This document shows positions 1 to 5,395 of a stretch of 5,395 bases of DNA, one piece after another (positions within the stretch are counted from its first letter, which is position 1; every line of letters begins with the position of its first letter). The position numbers were made by a program, and so were the translations under genes. Below the pieces are notes generated by a model. It did no database searches and had not been told where the DNA came from. It saw only the letters and a program-made list of their open reading frames with translations. The DNA lies in assembly GCA_021203585.1 (NCBI GenBank), contig JAJQAW010000390.1:1-5395 (forward strand). The letters run 5' to 3'. The DNA comes from Rikenellaceae bacterium. Lineage in GTDB: Bacteria; Bacteroidota; Bacteroidia; Bacteroidales; Rikenellaceae.

Positions 1-762
1 TTCTTTCTCCGCCAAGCTCAGTGCCATTTCCGGCGGAAATATATACAGATACCCCATCCACCAACAGGAGACGAGCAGGCACACCGCGATCATTCCTGCT
101 AGGGAATATCCCTTTTGCTTCAGAGAAGGCCGATACACCCAACCGTAGCTCATGAGGAAGGGGAGCAGCAAGGCATAAAATGATACGGGTCCCTTGCCTA
201 AAAAAGAAAGCCCCATGAAAAATCCCGCCCCTAAAAAATTTTTCCATTGGGGACCTGTCTGCCGAAAAGCTGTGACCATAAAATAAATAGCCGCCATCAT
301 AAAACTGTGGCAATAGATATCCCAAGTAGCCGTACGACCCATCAATACGATATTAAAGCAAGTGGCCAGAATCAAGGCGCAGATCAATCCCAGGTTCCGG
401 TTGCCGGTCAACCGGCCTGACATCAGGTATAAGAATATCACCAATAAAGTCGCTACCAGGCCGGCCGCATACCGCTGAATCGACAAATCACCGGGCCATA
501 CCTGTTCGAGTGCTGCCGCGATCCAGGTCGGCAAAGGGGGTTTTTCCAGCCGAAGCTCCCCGTTCAGAGTCGGTACCAGGTAATTGCCTTCGCGGACCAT
601 TTCCTGTGCGGTGGCCAGATTGCGGGCCTCCATCAAATCGGCCGGAATCACTTGATTATTTACAAAAAAAGCAAAAAAGCAAACCACCAGTAAAATCAAA
701 TAGTGTATTCCCGGTATTTGCAGCAAACGATCCGATTTGGATAGATAGAACGGTTCAGTCAT
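1..762 (-). CDS. ArnT/GT39-like membrane glycosyltransferase, N-terminal part (cut by left edge)
   Basis: The reading frame is open from the ATG at 762-760 to base 1 without a stop, giving 254 residues; the rest of the gene lies outside. It resembles the ArnT/PMT glycosyltransferases (GT39/GT83, C fold), inner-membrane enzymes that move a sugar from a polyprenyl-phosphate donor to a lipid or protein on the periplasmic side. Visible signs are a first membrane helix at about residues 19-38 and then a periplasmic loop with MEAR (44-47), a REGNYLVP-type stretch (57-64) and EKPPLPTW (73-80). More hydrophobic helices follow at about 101-115, 123-141, 147-165, 175-208 and 221-242, with the FLGKGP motif at 187-192. 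Full family members are usually 500-560 residues, so about half is seen. The canonical DE.R motif of ArnT appears here as MEAR, with an Asp two residues earlier (D42). No Shine-Dalgarno precedes the start, and the next upstream ATG is out of frame. It is separated from the enzyme operon by 100 nt and a hairpin, so it is probably functionally unrelated. Family is fairly sure; donor and acceptor are unknown. Confidence 0.85.
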   Translation of the reverse strand, partial: MTEPFYLSKSDRLLQIPGIHYLILLVVCFFAFFVNNQVIPADLMEARNLATAQEMVREGNYLVPTLNGELRLEKPPLPTWIAAALEQVWPGDLSIQRYAAGLVATLLVIFLYLMSGRLTGNRNLGLICALILATCFNIVLMGRTATWDIYCHSFMMAAIYFMVTAFRQTGPQWKNFLGAGFFMGLSFLGKGPVSFYALLLPFLMSYGWVYRPSLKQKGYSLAGMIAVCLLVSCWWMGYLYIFPPEMALSLAEKE

Positions 763-812
763 GGAAATGCATTTTCGCGAAAGTTACAAAAAAACCGAAA
801 GACTGGAAATGG

Positions 813-840
813 CACAGGCGGGTGAAAGCACCCGCCTGTG
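813..840 (-). terminator. Perfect 12-bp inverted repeat, probable transcription terminator
   Basis: Bases 813-824 (cacaggcgggtg) and 829-840 (cacccgcctgtg) are exact reverse complements separated by a 4-base loop. The GC-rich stem starts 23 nt after the stop codon of the last enzyme gene and sits in the only sizeable gap of the window, where a terminator is expected. A weakness is that no T-run follows directly on the minus strand: the stem is followed by about 14 nt of mixed sequence, and the T-rich stretch comes only at about 787-797. On the plus strand the stem is followed by tggttt. It could instead be an mRNA-stabilising 3' hairpin or a partial attenuator read through into the glycosyltransferase gene. 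Confidence 0.5.
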
Positions 841-862
841 TGGTTTAAAAAGTTCGCACCGG

Positions 863-1957
863 TTATTTGACAGGCCATTGGCCTTTTTTTATTTTTTTCA
901 GTTTTAATTGGGAAGGATCGATGACCGCGTGAACGATCCGTTGCCTTCTCCAGGTGTAAACCACGTGAACCAGTCCGTCGGAGGATTGGATCACCGAAGG
1001 ATAGGAGTACTGGCTAAAAGGTACCGACTCGAGCACCGCTGCCGCGTACCAGGTTTTTCCGTCCTTGGTAACGGCTACATTCAGCGGCGTGCGCGGACCT
1101 TTGGCCAGGTCCCCCGGAGGGAGCACATGATTATATGCCAATAGGCTGCGTCCGTCGGATAGTGTTACAGCATCCGTGCCGGAATTGTTATTGGGTAGTA
1201 AAGTTTTTTTCATCGGGCTCCAGGTCATGCCGTTGTCGGAAGACCAGGATTCCAGAATCGCTCGGTTTTTACTCCGGCACAACACCTGCAGCCGGCCGTC
1301 TTTATGAAAAATAATACTCGATTGGATAGCGGCCATTTCCGTGCCGTCGTTTATCGGTTCGGTTTTTTGCCAGGTCTTGCCGCCGTCGCGCGTATATTCG
1401 AAATGTACGCGCCACCCGCCGGAACCCTCCGTGCTCGAAGGGCATAGGATAGTACCGTCGTTTAACATAACAGGCTTGTTCTTAATCGGTCCCAGGAATC
1501 CTTCCGGCAAAGCCTCCGGTTCTGACCAGGTTTTACCGTGGTCCCGGGATTTGATCCACCAACCGGTCCAACCGGCCACATTCGGTCCGATTTTGTAGAA
1601 CAACCATAATTCCCCGCCGGGAACCTGGAACAATACCGGATTCCAGGTGGCATGACGCTGGCCGTCGGGTAAAATTCCGTTGGCTACATTTTGGGCTTCC
1701 GTCCAACGGCCATCGACATATCGGCTTACCCAAATGCAGACATCCGGATTCCGCTCTTTGGTCCCTCCGAACCAGGCGGCAACCAAGCCTTCCGGAGTTT
1801 CTACGATGGTAGACGCATGGGCTTCGGGGTAAGGAGCCGCCAGGTAAGTAAATTCTTGCTTCAGTACTCCGGGGTCCAACCAGAATTCCGCCTGGTTCTG
1901 GGCTGGTGAGGTCAGCGTAATAACCCCCAAAAGAGCTATTAATAGTGATTTTTTCAT
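863..1957 (-). CDS. Secreted sialidase-superfamily BNR-repeat beta-propeller enzyme (BNR_2 type)
   Basis: A 364-residue protein with a signal peptide (MKK, hydrophobic core, cleavage near SPAQ at residues 17-20), so it is periplasmic or secreted. The rest fits a single sialidase-type beta-propeller. Asp-box repeats (S/T-x-D-x-G-x-T-W) lie at 137-144, 189-196 and 239-246, with a shortened copy at 297-303. Other landmarks are EAHASTIVE (45-53), WFGGTKE (62-68), HATWNPV (102-108), LGPIKNKPV (155-163) and the C-terminal SYPSV (318-322) with DGLVHVVYTWRRQR (327-340). These match the BNR_2 family usually labelled exo-alpha-sialidase or neuraminidase. The N-terminal R-I-P motif of true sialidases is absent, its place taken by PYPEAHAS, so sialic acid cleavage should not be assumed. 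Relatives with this fold can act on other acidic or capped sugars. It is the last gene of the operon, starting 3 nt after the previous stop, with TAAAGG abutting the ATG rather than a properly spaced Shine-Dalgarno. Family is secure; substrate is unknown. Confidence 0.87.
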   Translation of the reverse strand: MKKSLLIALLGVITLTSPAQNQAEFWLDPGVLKQEFTYLAAPYPEAHASTIVETPEGLVAAWFGGTKERNPDVCIWVSRYVDGRWTEAQNVANGILPDGQRHATWNPVLFQVPGGELWLFYKIGPNVAGWTGWWIKSRDHGKTWSEPEALPEGFLGPIKNKPVMLNDGTILCPSSTEGSGGWRVHFEYTRDGGKTWQKTEPINDGTEMAAIQSSIIFHKDGRLQVLCRSKNRAILESWSSDNGMTWSPMKKTLLPNNNSGTDAVTLSDGRSLLAYNHVLPPGDLAKGPRTPLNVAVTKDGKTWYAAAVLESVPFSQYSYPSVIQSSDGLVHVVYTWRRQRIVHAVIDPSQLKLKKIKKGQWPVK

Positions 1958-1960
1958 CCT

Positions 1961-3796
1961 TTACTTTGTTTTAAGCGATAAGAGGTAGAAAGCGGCCATG
2001 TTCTGCGGTTCGCCGGCGCCCGGCAAAATCCATTCTTCATCGGCCATAATTTCCACCATCGGTACATTAAAATCCACTCCGGTACGGAATACGATTTTAC
2101 AGAATCGGTCGGTTTGTCCATACATGACATTCCGCACCTGGCGGCCGCCGTTTACCGATACGGTTACCTGTTGGCTGCGGGCATCGGCCGATAGCATAAT
2201 GTCGTATTGTTTTCCCGGTTCATAGGGATCCAGGTCGCTGAATTTATAACCCCGTTTGAGGCGAATCATTCCTTGCCGGTCAAATACGATTCGGGTACCG
2301 GCATAATTTTCCGCATTTTGCAATTCGATGCACAGTTCTCCGGTATCGTTTTGATTCGGAATCACGGAAAATTCAGCGGTCACCACCGGGCTGTCCGGGA
2401 AAAAATATTCCGCTTTGGCATAATCGTAGGGATCCCAGTCGGCTAAACGTAAGGCGTTTTCTCCGTTCGGCGCTTTTTGAATGCTCACCGGCGCCCAAAG
2501 CGGAGAATAAACGTTCCACCGGTTCAGTTCACTCAAATGATTGTAGCGGGACAGATTTTCATCGGCATGGACGGAGGCTTTATCCTGGATCGGGACGGTT
2601 ATACGCATACTCCACATGTCTTCTTTATTGACACTGTAAGCCAGCCAGATATTGCCGTCGGGAACGATGCCGTTGCCCGGCATGATTCCGCGCAAATATT
2701 GCGGTCCCCACGATTTTTCCAAACCGGAATAACGCATCGGGCTCACCTCTCCGTGTACATTGAGCATGTGGTTCCAATTCAAACCGTCGGTGCTGGTAAC
2801 CAGTGCCATCGGCCATCGGAAGAAGGTCGGGTTATACACCATGGCATAGGTGCCGTCGGCTGCTTGCTGTACCCAACTTTTTGCCGAGCCGGTGATGAGG
2901 TTTTCGATTTTAACAGGATTACTCCAGGTATAGCCTTGGTCAGTAGAGATGGTATAAAAACCGTTTTTATACAGAGCTAAAATACGGCCGTCGGGAAGAG
3001 TGGTATAATTAAAACCCTTCAAATTCGGGTTTTTAATCGGAATCAACGGATCGTCTCGATCCGCCTCTTCCACCCATTGCTGCATCATCAGCGGATCGGA
3101 CAGCAATTCCTCGCAAGCTGCTACGAACGCTTTATCCTTACTGCGTTTGTAAAAGGGATAATCAACCGTTGCTTCACTCCAACCGTGGTTGATTCGAATG
3201 AAATAGATCGGACCGAAAGAGCCGTCTTGGTAGATTTCCCGCACCACACGGCCAATGCCGTTGCCGTCGAGCGGCTTATCCGTGGGGTTCATACAGATGC
3301 CGTAATAACCTAAGGCCAAGAGCCTTGAACCGTCTTTGGTCACGTAGAAGCCCATGCGCTGATGCATGATCGCATCCAGGCCCTGGGCCACCTCCGTAAA
3401 ACCTTCTTTGGTATAACCGTCCGGAACCCGGTAGGGGGGAAATAAGACCATCGGCCGTTCCCAAGTGTAACCGTCCTTGGAGGTCATCAACAGCGTTTGA
3501 CTCGACGGGATATGTTCTCCATGCGGATCGCTCAGGTAATGGAAGAAAAAGGTATCGTTCCAGTAGGCTAAATTGGCCGCATGATTATAAGTCCAACCGA
3601 ATCCGTCTGCCAGGTCCGGACGTTCGCGGTTGGCACGCATGGTCTGGATATTGTGGACTCCGATGGCATAGGGTAATTGTCCGTGTGTGTAGTCCTGGTT
3701 GATCTTGCGTGGGTCTAACAGGCGAACTTCCCCTGGCTGGGCAAACCCGATACGGCAGACAAGCAGGGTTAACGCAATTAAAATCAGTTTTTTCAT
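1961..3796 (-). CDS. Secreted two-domain protein: BNR-type beta-propeller plus C-terminal beta-sandwich, possible GH145-like glycosidase
   Basis: A 611-residue protein with a signal peptide (residues 1-20, ending GFAQ). Residues about 25-400 look like a sialidase-type propeller, with an Asp box at 284-291 and shorter forms (SKDGYTW 106-112, STDGLNW 335-341). Conserved-looking blocks are VHN (47-49), GWTYNHA (67-73), YLSDPHGEH (87-95), a GIGRVVREIY stretch (180-189), INHGW (202-206), WVEEADRDDP (241-250) and a WLAYSVNKEDMWSMRI block (384-399) closing the propeller. Residues about 440-605 have alternating strands typical of a LamG/concanavalin-like sandwich (FSVIPNQND, ELCIELQNA, VTVSVNGG), perhaps for sugar binding. 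The protein belongs to a Bacteroidota family usually annotated as exo-alpha-sialidase. From memory, GH145 alpha-L-rhamnosidases are single propellers using a conserved His near the N-terminus; H48 or H72 could play that part here, but this is inference. The ATG overlaps the stop of the upstream GH43-like gene, suggesting translational coupling. An enzymatic role in glycan breakdown is likely; the reaction is not known. Confidence 0.8.
   Translation of the reverse strand: MKKLILIALTLLVCRIGFAQPGEVRLLDPRKINQDYTHGQLPYAIGVHNIQTMRANRERPDLADGFGWTYNHAANLAYWNDTFFFHYLSDPHGEHIPSSQTLLMTSKDGYTWERPMVLFPPYRVPDGYTKEGFTEVAQGLDAIMHQRMGFYVTKDGSRLLALGYYGICMNPTDKPLDGNGIGRVVREIYQDGSFGPIYFIRINHGWSEATVDYPFYKRSKDKAFVAACEELLSDPLMMQQWVEEADRDDPLIPIKNPNLKGFNYTTLPDGRILALYKNGFYTISTDQGYTWSNPVKIENLITGSAKSWVQQAADGTYAMVYNPTFFRWPMALVTSTDGLNWNHMLNVHGEVSPMRYSGLEKSWGPQYLRGIMPGNGIVPDGNIWLAYSVNKEDMWSMRITVPIQDKASVHADENLSRYNHLSELNRWNVYSPLWAPVSIQKAPNGENALRLADWDPYDYAKAEYFFPDSPVVTAEFSVIPNQNDTGELCIELQNAENYAGTRIVFDRQGMIRLKRGYKFSDLDPYEPGKQYDIMLSADARSQQVTVSVNGGRQVRNVMYGQTDRFCKIVFRTGVDFNVPMVEIMADEEWILPGAGEPQNMAAFYLLSLKTK
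3793..3796 (-). other. ATGA stop/start overlap coupling two operon genes
   Basis: The TGA of the GH43-like gene (3795-3793) overlaps the ATG of the 611-residue propeller gene (3796-3794) in the sequence ATGA. No Shine-Dalgarno sequence stands before this ATG, so re-initiation by ribosomes finishing the upstream gene is the likely way it is translated. This supports a shared mRNA and matched amounts of the two proteins. Confidence 0.85.
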
Positions 3797-4761
3797 GGTT
3801 CGGTTTTGATTATCGGACCGCCTCGGCTTCTGATGCTGTCGGCAGCCTGGATCAGGTATTCCAATTGACTCTCGGTAATCCGGAAGGCCGTACCGTGTTT
3901 GTGGTTTTTCGGTACACTGATTTGGTTGGAAACATCCGTAAAATTCTGGAAGTCATTGGTGAAATGAGCGCCGTAACGGTACTCTCTGTAAGCGTCATAA
4001 TAGATCAGCCATCCGTCATCGACCTGAACCCAGGTCGGACCTTCGGAATACTCCGGACCGAACGATTCGGTTTCATCGCTCCACGGACCTACCGGTGTGG
4101 GACCGAAGGCCAGGTGAAGATTGCTGTATCCCGGTTTTCGGTTATCCTTCACGGCTAAAACATAATCCCCTTCGCCTCGTTTCATGACCGCACCGTCGAT
4201 GGAGTTGTATCCCGGATCGTAAAATAAAGCGGCAGGAGTAAAGTCCTGGAAATCTTTGGTTATGGTATAATATTGCCGCTGTGTCCCGTCGAAATGGTTG
4301 GGACTGGCCGAAGACCAGGCAATGCTGAATTCATTGCGGTCTTCATCGTAAAAAAGTTCCGGCGCCCAAGTATTTTTAAAGGTCGTATCGTGGTCCATCA
4401 ACACAATATGCCGTTGTTCCGACCAGTTGACCAGGTCTTTGGACCAGGCGTATCCGATGCCGGAATCGTCCCGCCAACTGGAAGTCCATACCAGGTGAAA
4501 CGTTCCGTCCGGCCCTACCACGATGGAGGGATCCCGCATCACCTTTTGGGTGCCCACTTCCGGGCGAAGAAAGGTGCTCGGACCCAGATCGGTCCAGTTG
4601 TAACCGTCCCGGCTATAGATGAAGCGCAGTCCGGTGTCGGCCGGTTCGCGGAATCCGGTCATGATATAAATGTTCCTTTCCTCTTCTTTTACCGCCGCAC
4701 GGCCTCCACAGGAAAAAAGTAATCCGGTTAAAACGGCTAATAGGGTGATATGCTTAAACAT
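3793..4761 (-). CDS. GH43-like five-bladed propeller glycosidase, lipoprotein
   Basis: A 322-residue protein with a lipoprotein signal: a short basic start, a hydrophobic stretch and LFSC with Cys18 as the likely lipidated residue. Phe at -2 is slightly off the usual lipobox. KEEE at 25-28 lies further from Cys than the usual Bacteroidota surface-export signal, so the side of the outer membrane it faces is unclear. The body matches GH43/clan GH-F. The proposed general base is Asp77 in RDPSI, the pKa-modulating Asp is D189 in SIDGAV, and the general acid is Glu240 in SEGPTW. TWAPELFYD (131-139) and a late HKHGTAF (287-293) with the family's central His are also present. GH43 enzymes usually remove alpha-L-arabinofuranose, beta-xylose or beta-galactose from plant glycans; which one cannot be told here. 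Length is that of a bare catalytic domain with no binding module. It starts 19 nt after the GH140-like gene and overlaps the next gene by 4 nt, both on the same strand, placing it inside the operon. Confidence 0.8.
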   Translation of the reverse strand: MFKHITLLAVLTGLLFSCGGRAAVKEEERNIYIMTGFREPADTGLRFIYSRDGYNWTDLGPSTFLRPEVGTQKVMRDPSIVVGPDGTFHLVWTSSWRDDSGIGYAWSKDLVNWSEQRHIVLMDHDTTFKNTWAPELFYDEDRNEFSIAWSSASPNHFDGTQRQYYTITKDFQDFTPAALFYDPGYNSIDGAVMKRGEGDYVLAVKDNRKPGYSNLHLAFGPTPVGPWSDETESFGPEYSEGPTWVQVDDGWLIYYDAYREYRYGAHFTNDFQNFTDVSNQISVPKNHKHGTAFRITESQLEYLIQAADSIRSRGGPIIKTEP

Positions 4762-4780
4762 AACGCGTTCGATTAAAGTT

Positions 4781-5395
4781 TTATTTTACGGTTTGCAACA
4801 CTAATACCCAATCGTTGCCGTCCAGTTTATCTCCCGGAGGATTGAATGAAACAACACCCGTGTTATCGAATATTCCGATATCGGTATAAGAGCCTTTGCG
4901 CGGATTGAACCATTGAGCGCTCACCCGGTCACCGGCGATTTTACCCATATTAACCTCAAATACACGGCCATTGTATGTATAAAACAGCGCGAACTCGGCG
5001 CCGCGGGTGGCAGTGATGTAATCGTACCGTTCACCGTTTTCCCCGGCGATCAACGTTTGGTCCGGAATGCGGTCGAAATAGGAGGGTTGAGCCAGGATTA
5101 AATCTTTGACATGTTGCATCTGGAAAGCTCCGGGAGCATCCTGGGCAATCCGCCAGTCGATTTTAGCGGCAAAGTTAGCCGTTGTATCGCCCGTATTGAG
5201 CATTTGCATAATCGAATTCTCCCCGTAGGCGAAACCGGCGCCGCCTGCGAATACCGACCAATAGGCATACCGGCGTACATCGTCTGCGGTCCAGCGTTCC
5301 GAATCCGGGTCTTTACTGAGCCCGGGGATAATATTTTCGTAAGATGGTTCGCCGTCGAAATTCGGTTTGACCGGAATTTTCGGCCATGCGTCTTG
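4781..5395 (-). CDS. GH140-like glycosidase (DUF4038 plus putative collagen-binding domain), C-terminal part
   Basis: The frame is open from the right edge (5395) to a TAA at 4783-4781, giving the last 204 residues; the start lies outside. An internal ATG at 5209 is not the start, because the same frame upstream (5210-5395) encodes clearly conserved sequence. Window residues 1-75 are the end of a TIM-barrel DUF4038 domain: FDGEPSYE (13-20), WTADDVRRYAYW (35-46), and FAGGAGFAYGEN (49-60). Residues about 95-204 match the putative collagen-binding beta-sandwich (Collagen_bind_2), with RIPDQ (109-113), AGENGERYDYITATRG (117-132), NPRKG (164-168) and the terminal NDWVLVL (194-200). The Glu in DGEP (16) is the expected catalytic nucleophile by analogy with the GH140 apiosidase. 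That enzyme cuts the apiose links of rhamnogalacturonan II, but many DUF4038 proteins have unknown substrates. It is the most upstream operon gene seen, 19 nt before the GH43-like gene. Whether it carries a signal peptide cannot be seen. Confidence 0.87.
   Translation of the reverse strand, partial: QDAWPKIPVKPNFDGEPSYENIIPGLSKDPDSERWTADDVRRYAYWSVFAGGAGFAYGENSIMQMLNTGDTTANFAAKIDWRIAQDAPGAFQMQHVKDLILAQPSYFDRIPDQTLIAGENGERYDYITATRGAEFALFYTYNGRVFEVNMGKIAGDRVSAQWFNPRKGSYTDIGIFDNTGVVSFNPPGDKLDGNDWVLVLQTVK

Noticed and set aside
779..786. TAACTTTC on the minus strand, one base off the Bacteroidota -7 promoter element TAnnTTTG, upstream of the glycosyltransferase gene.
   Set aside because: No TTG-type -33 element lies at the right distance, and the leader would be only about ten nucleotides, so the match is too weak to call.
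510..848. 112-residue plus-strand open frame over the glycosyltransferase start and the hairpin.
   Set aside because: It lies antisense to a well-supported coding frame, shows no recognisable domain or ribosome binding site, and its composition is that of a shadow frame.
2477..2980. 167-residue plus-strand open frame inside the 611-residue propeller gene.
   Set aside because: It is antisense to a gene with clear family motifs throughout, and its translation has no recognisable protein features.
863..3796. Recurrent short GC-rich words (such as ccgtcgg and ccaggt) across the two propeller genes, considered as DNA repeats.
   Set aside because: Many fall where similar Asp-box or Asp-Gly turns are encoded, so they reflect protein repeats and codon preference rather than a DNA element.
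3709..4158. 149-residue plus-strand open frame (and another at 4273-4722) opposite the GH43-like gene.
   Set aside because: Both mirror the GH43-like coding frame and have no motif, initiation signal or neighbour on that strand.
5098..5280. 60-residue minus-strand open frame near the right edge, and the ATG at 5209 as a start for the last gene.
   Set aside because: Conserved DUF4038 sequence continues without a stop in the 5209 frame to the window end, so the 60-residue frame is a shadow and 5209 is an internal Met.

Overview
The window looks like chromosomal DNA of a Bacteroidota bacterium. The support is the enzyme content (a run of secreted carbohydrate-active enzymes of types common in Bacteroidota polysaccharide utilization loci), a lipoprotein signal with a Bacteroidota-like border, tightly packed same-strand genes, and start codons with little or no Shine-Dalgarno sequence. 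The genus cannot be read from the sequence. No tRNA, rRNA, CRISPR array, insertion sequence or integrase is visible.

All five genes lie on the minus strand, so transcription runs from right (5395) to left (1). At the right edge is the C-terminal 204 residues of a GH140-like (DUF4038 plus putative collagen-binding domain) glycosidase (4781-5395, N-terminus outside the window). It is followed by a GH43-like lipoprotein (3793-4761), a 611-residue secreted beta-propeller protein with a C-terminal beta-sandwich (1961-3796), and a 364-residue secreted sialidase-superfamily (BNR-repeat) propeller (863-1957). The gaps are 19 nt, a 4-nt overlap and 3 nt, so these four genes almost certainly form one operon. 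After a 100-nt gap holding a perfect 12-bp hairpin (813-840) comes the N-terminal 254 residues of an ArnT/GT39-like membrane glycosyltransferase (1-762), which runs off the left edge and is probably a separate transcription unit.

The four right-hand genes read as the enzymatic part of a locus that takes apart a complex plant-type glycan, working in the periplasm or on the outer membrane. GH43 enzymes typically remove arabinofuranose, xylose or galactose, and the characterised GH140 enzyme removes apiosyl-linked side chains of rhamnogalacturonan II. The two propellers resemble sialidase-fold enzymes that in Bacteroidota often act on rhamnose-glucuronate caps (GH145) or ulosonic acids rather than on sialic acid. 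Arabinogalactan protein/gum arabic or a pectic side chain are the best guesses; the sequence does not decide between them.

The most interesting point is that the two adjacent propellers, although annotation would call both 'exo-alpha-sialidase', share an N-terminal pattern (LDP, then Q-acidic-aromatic-T, then PY, then His) and lack the usual sialidase arginine motif. This suggests they are diverged relatives with a non-sialidase, possibly histidine-based, active site.
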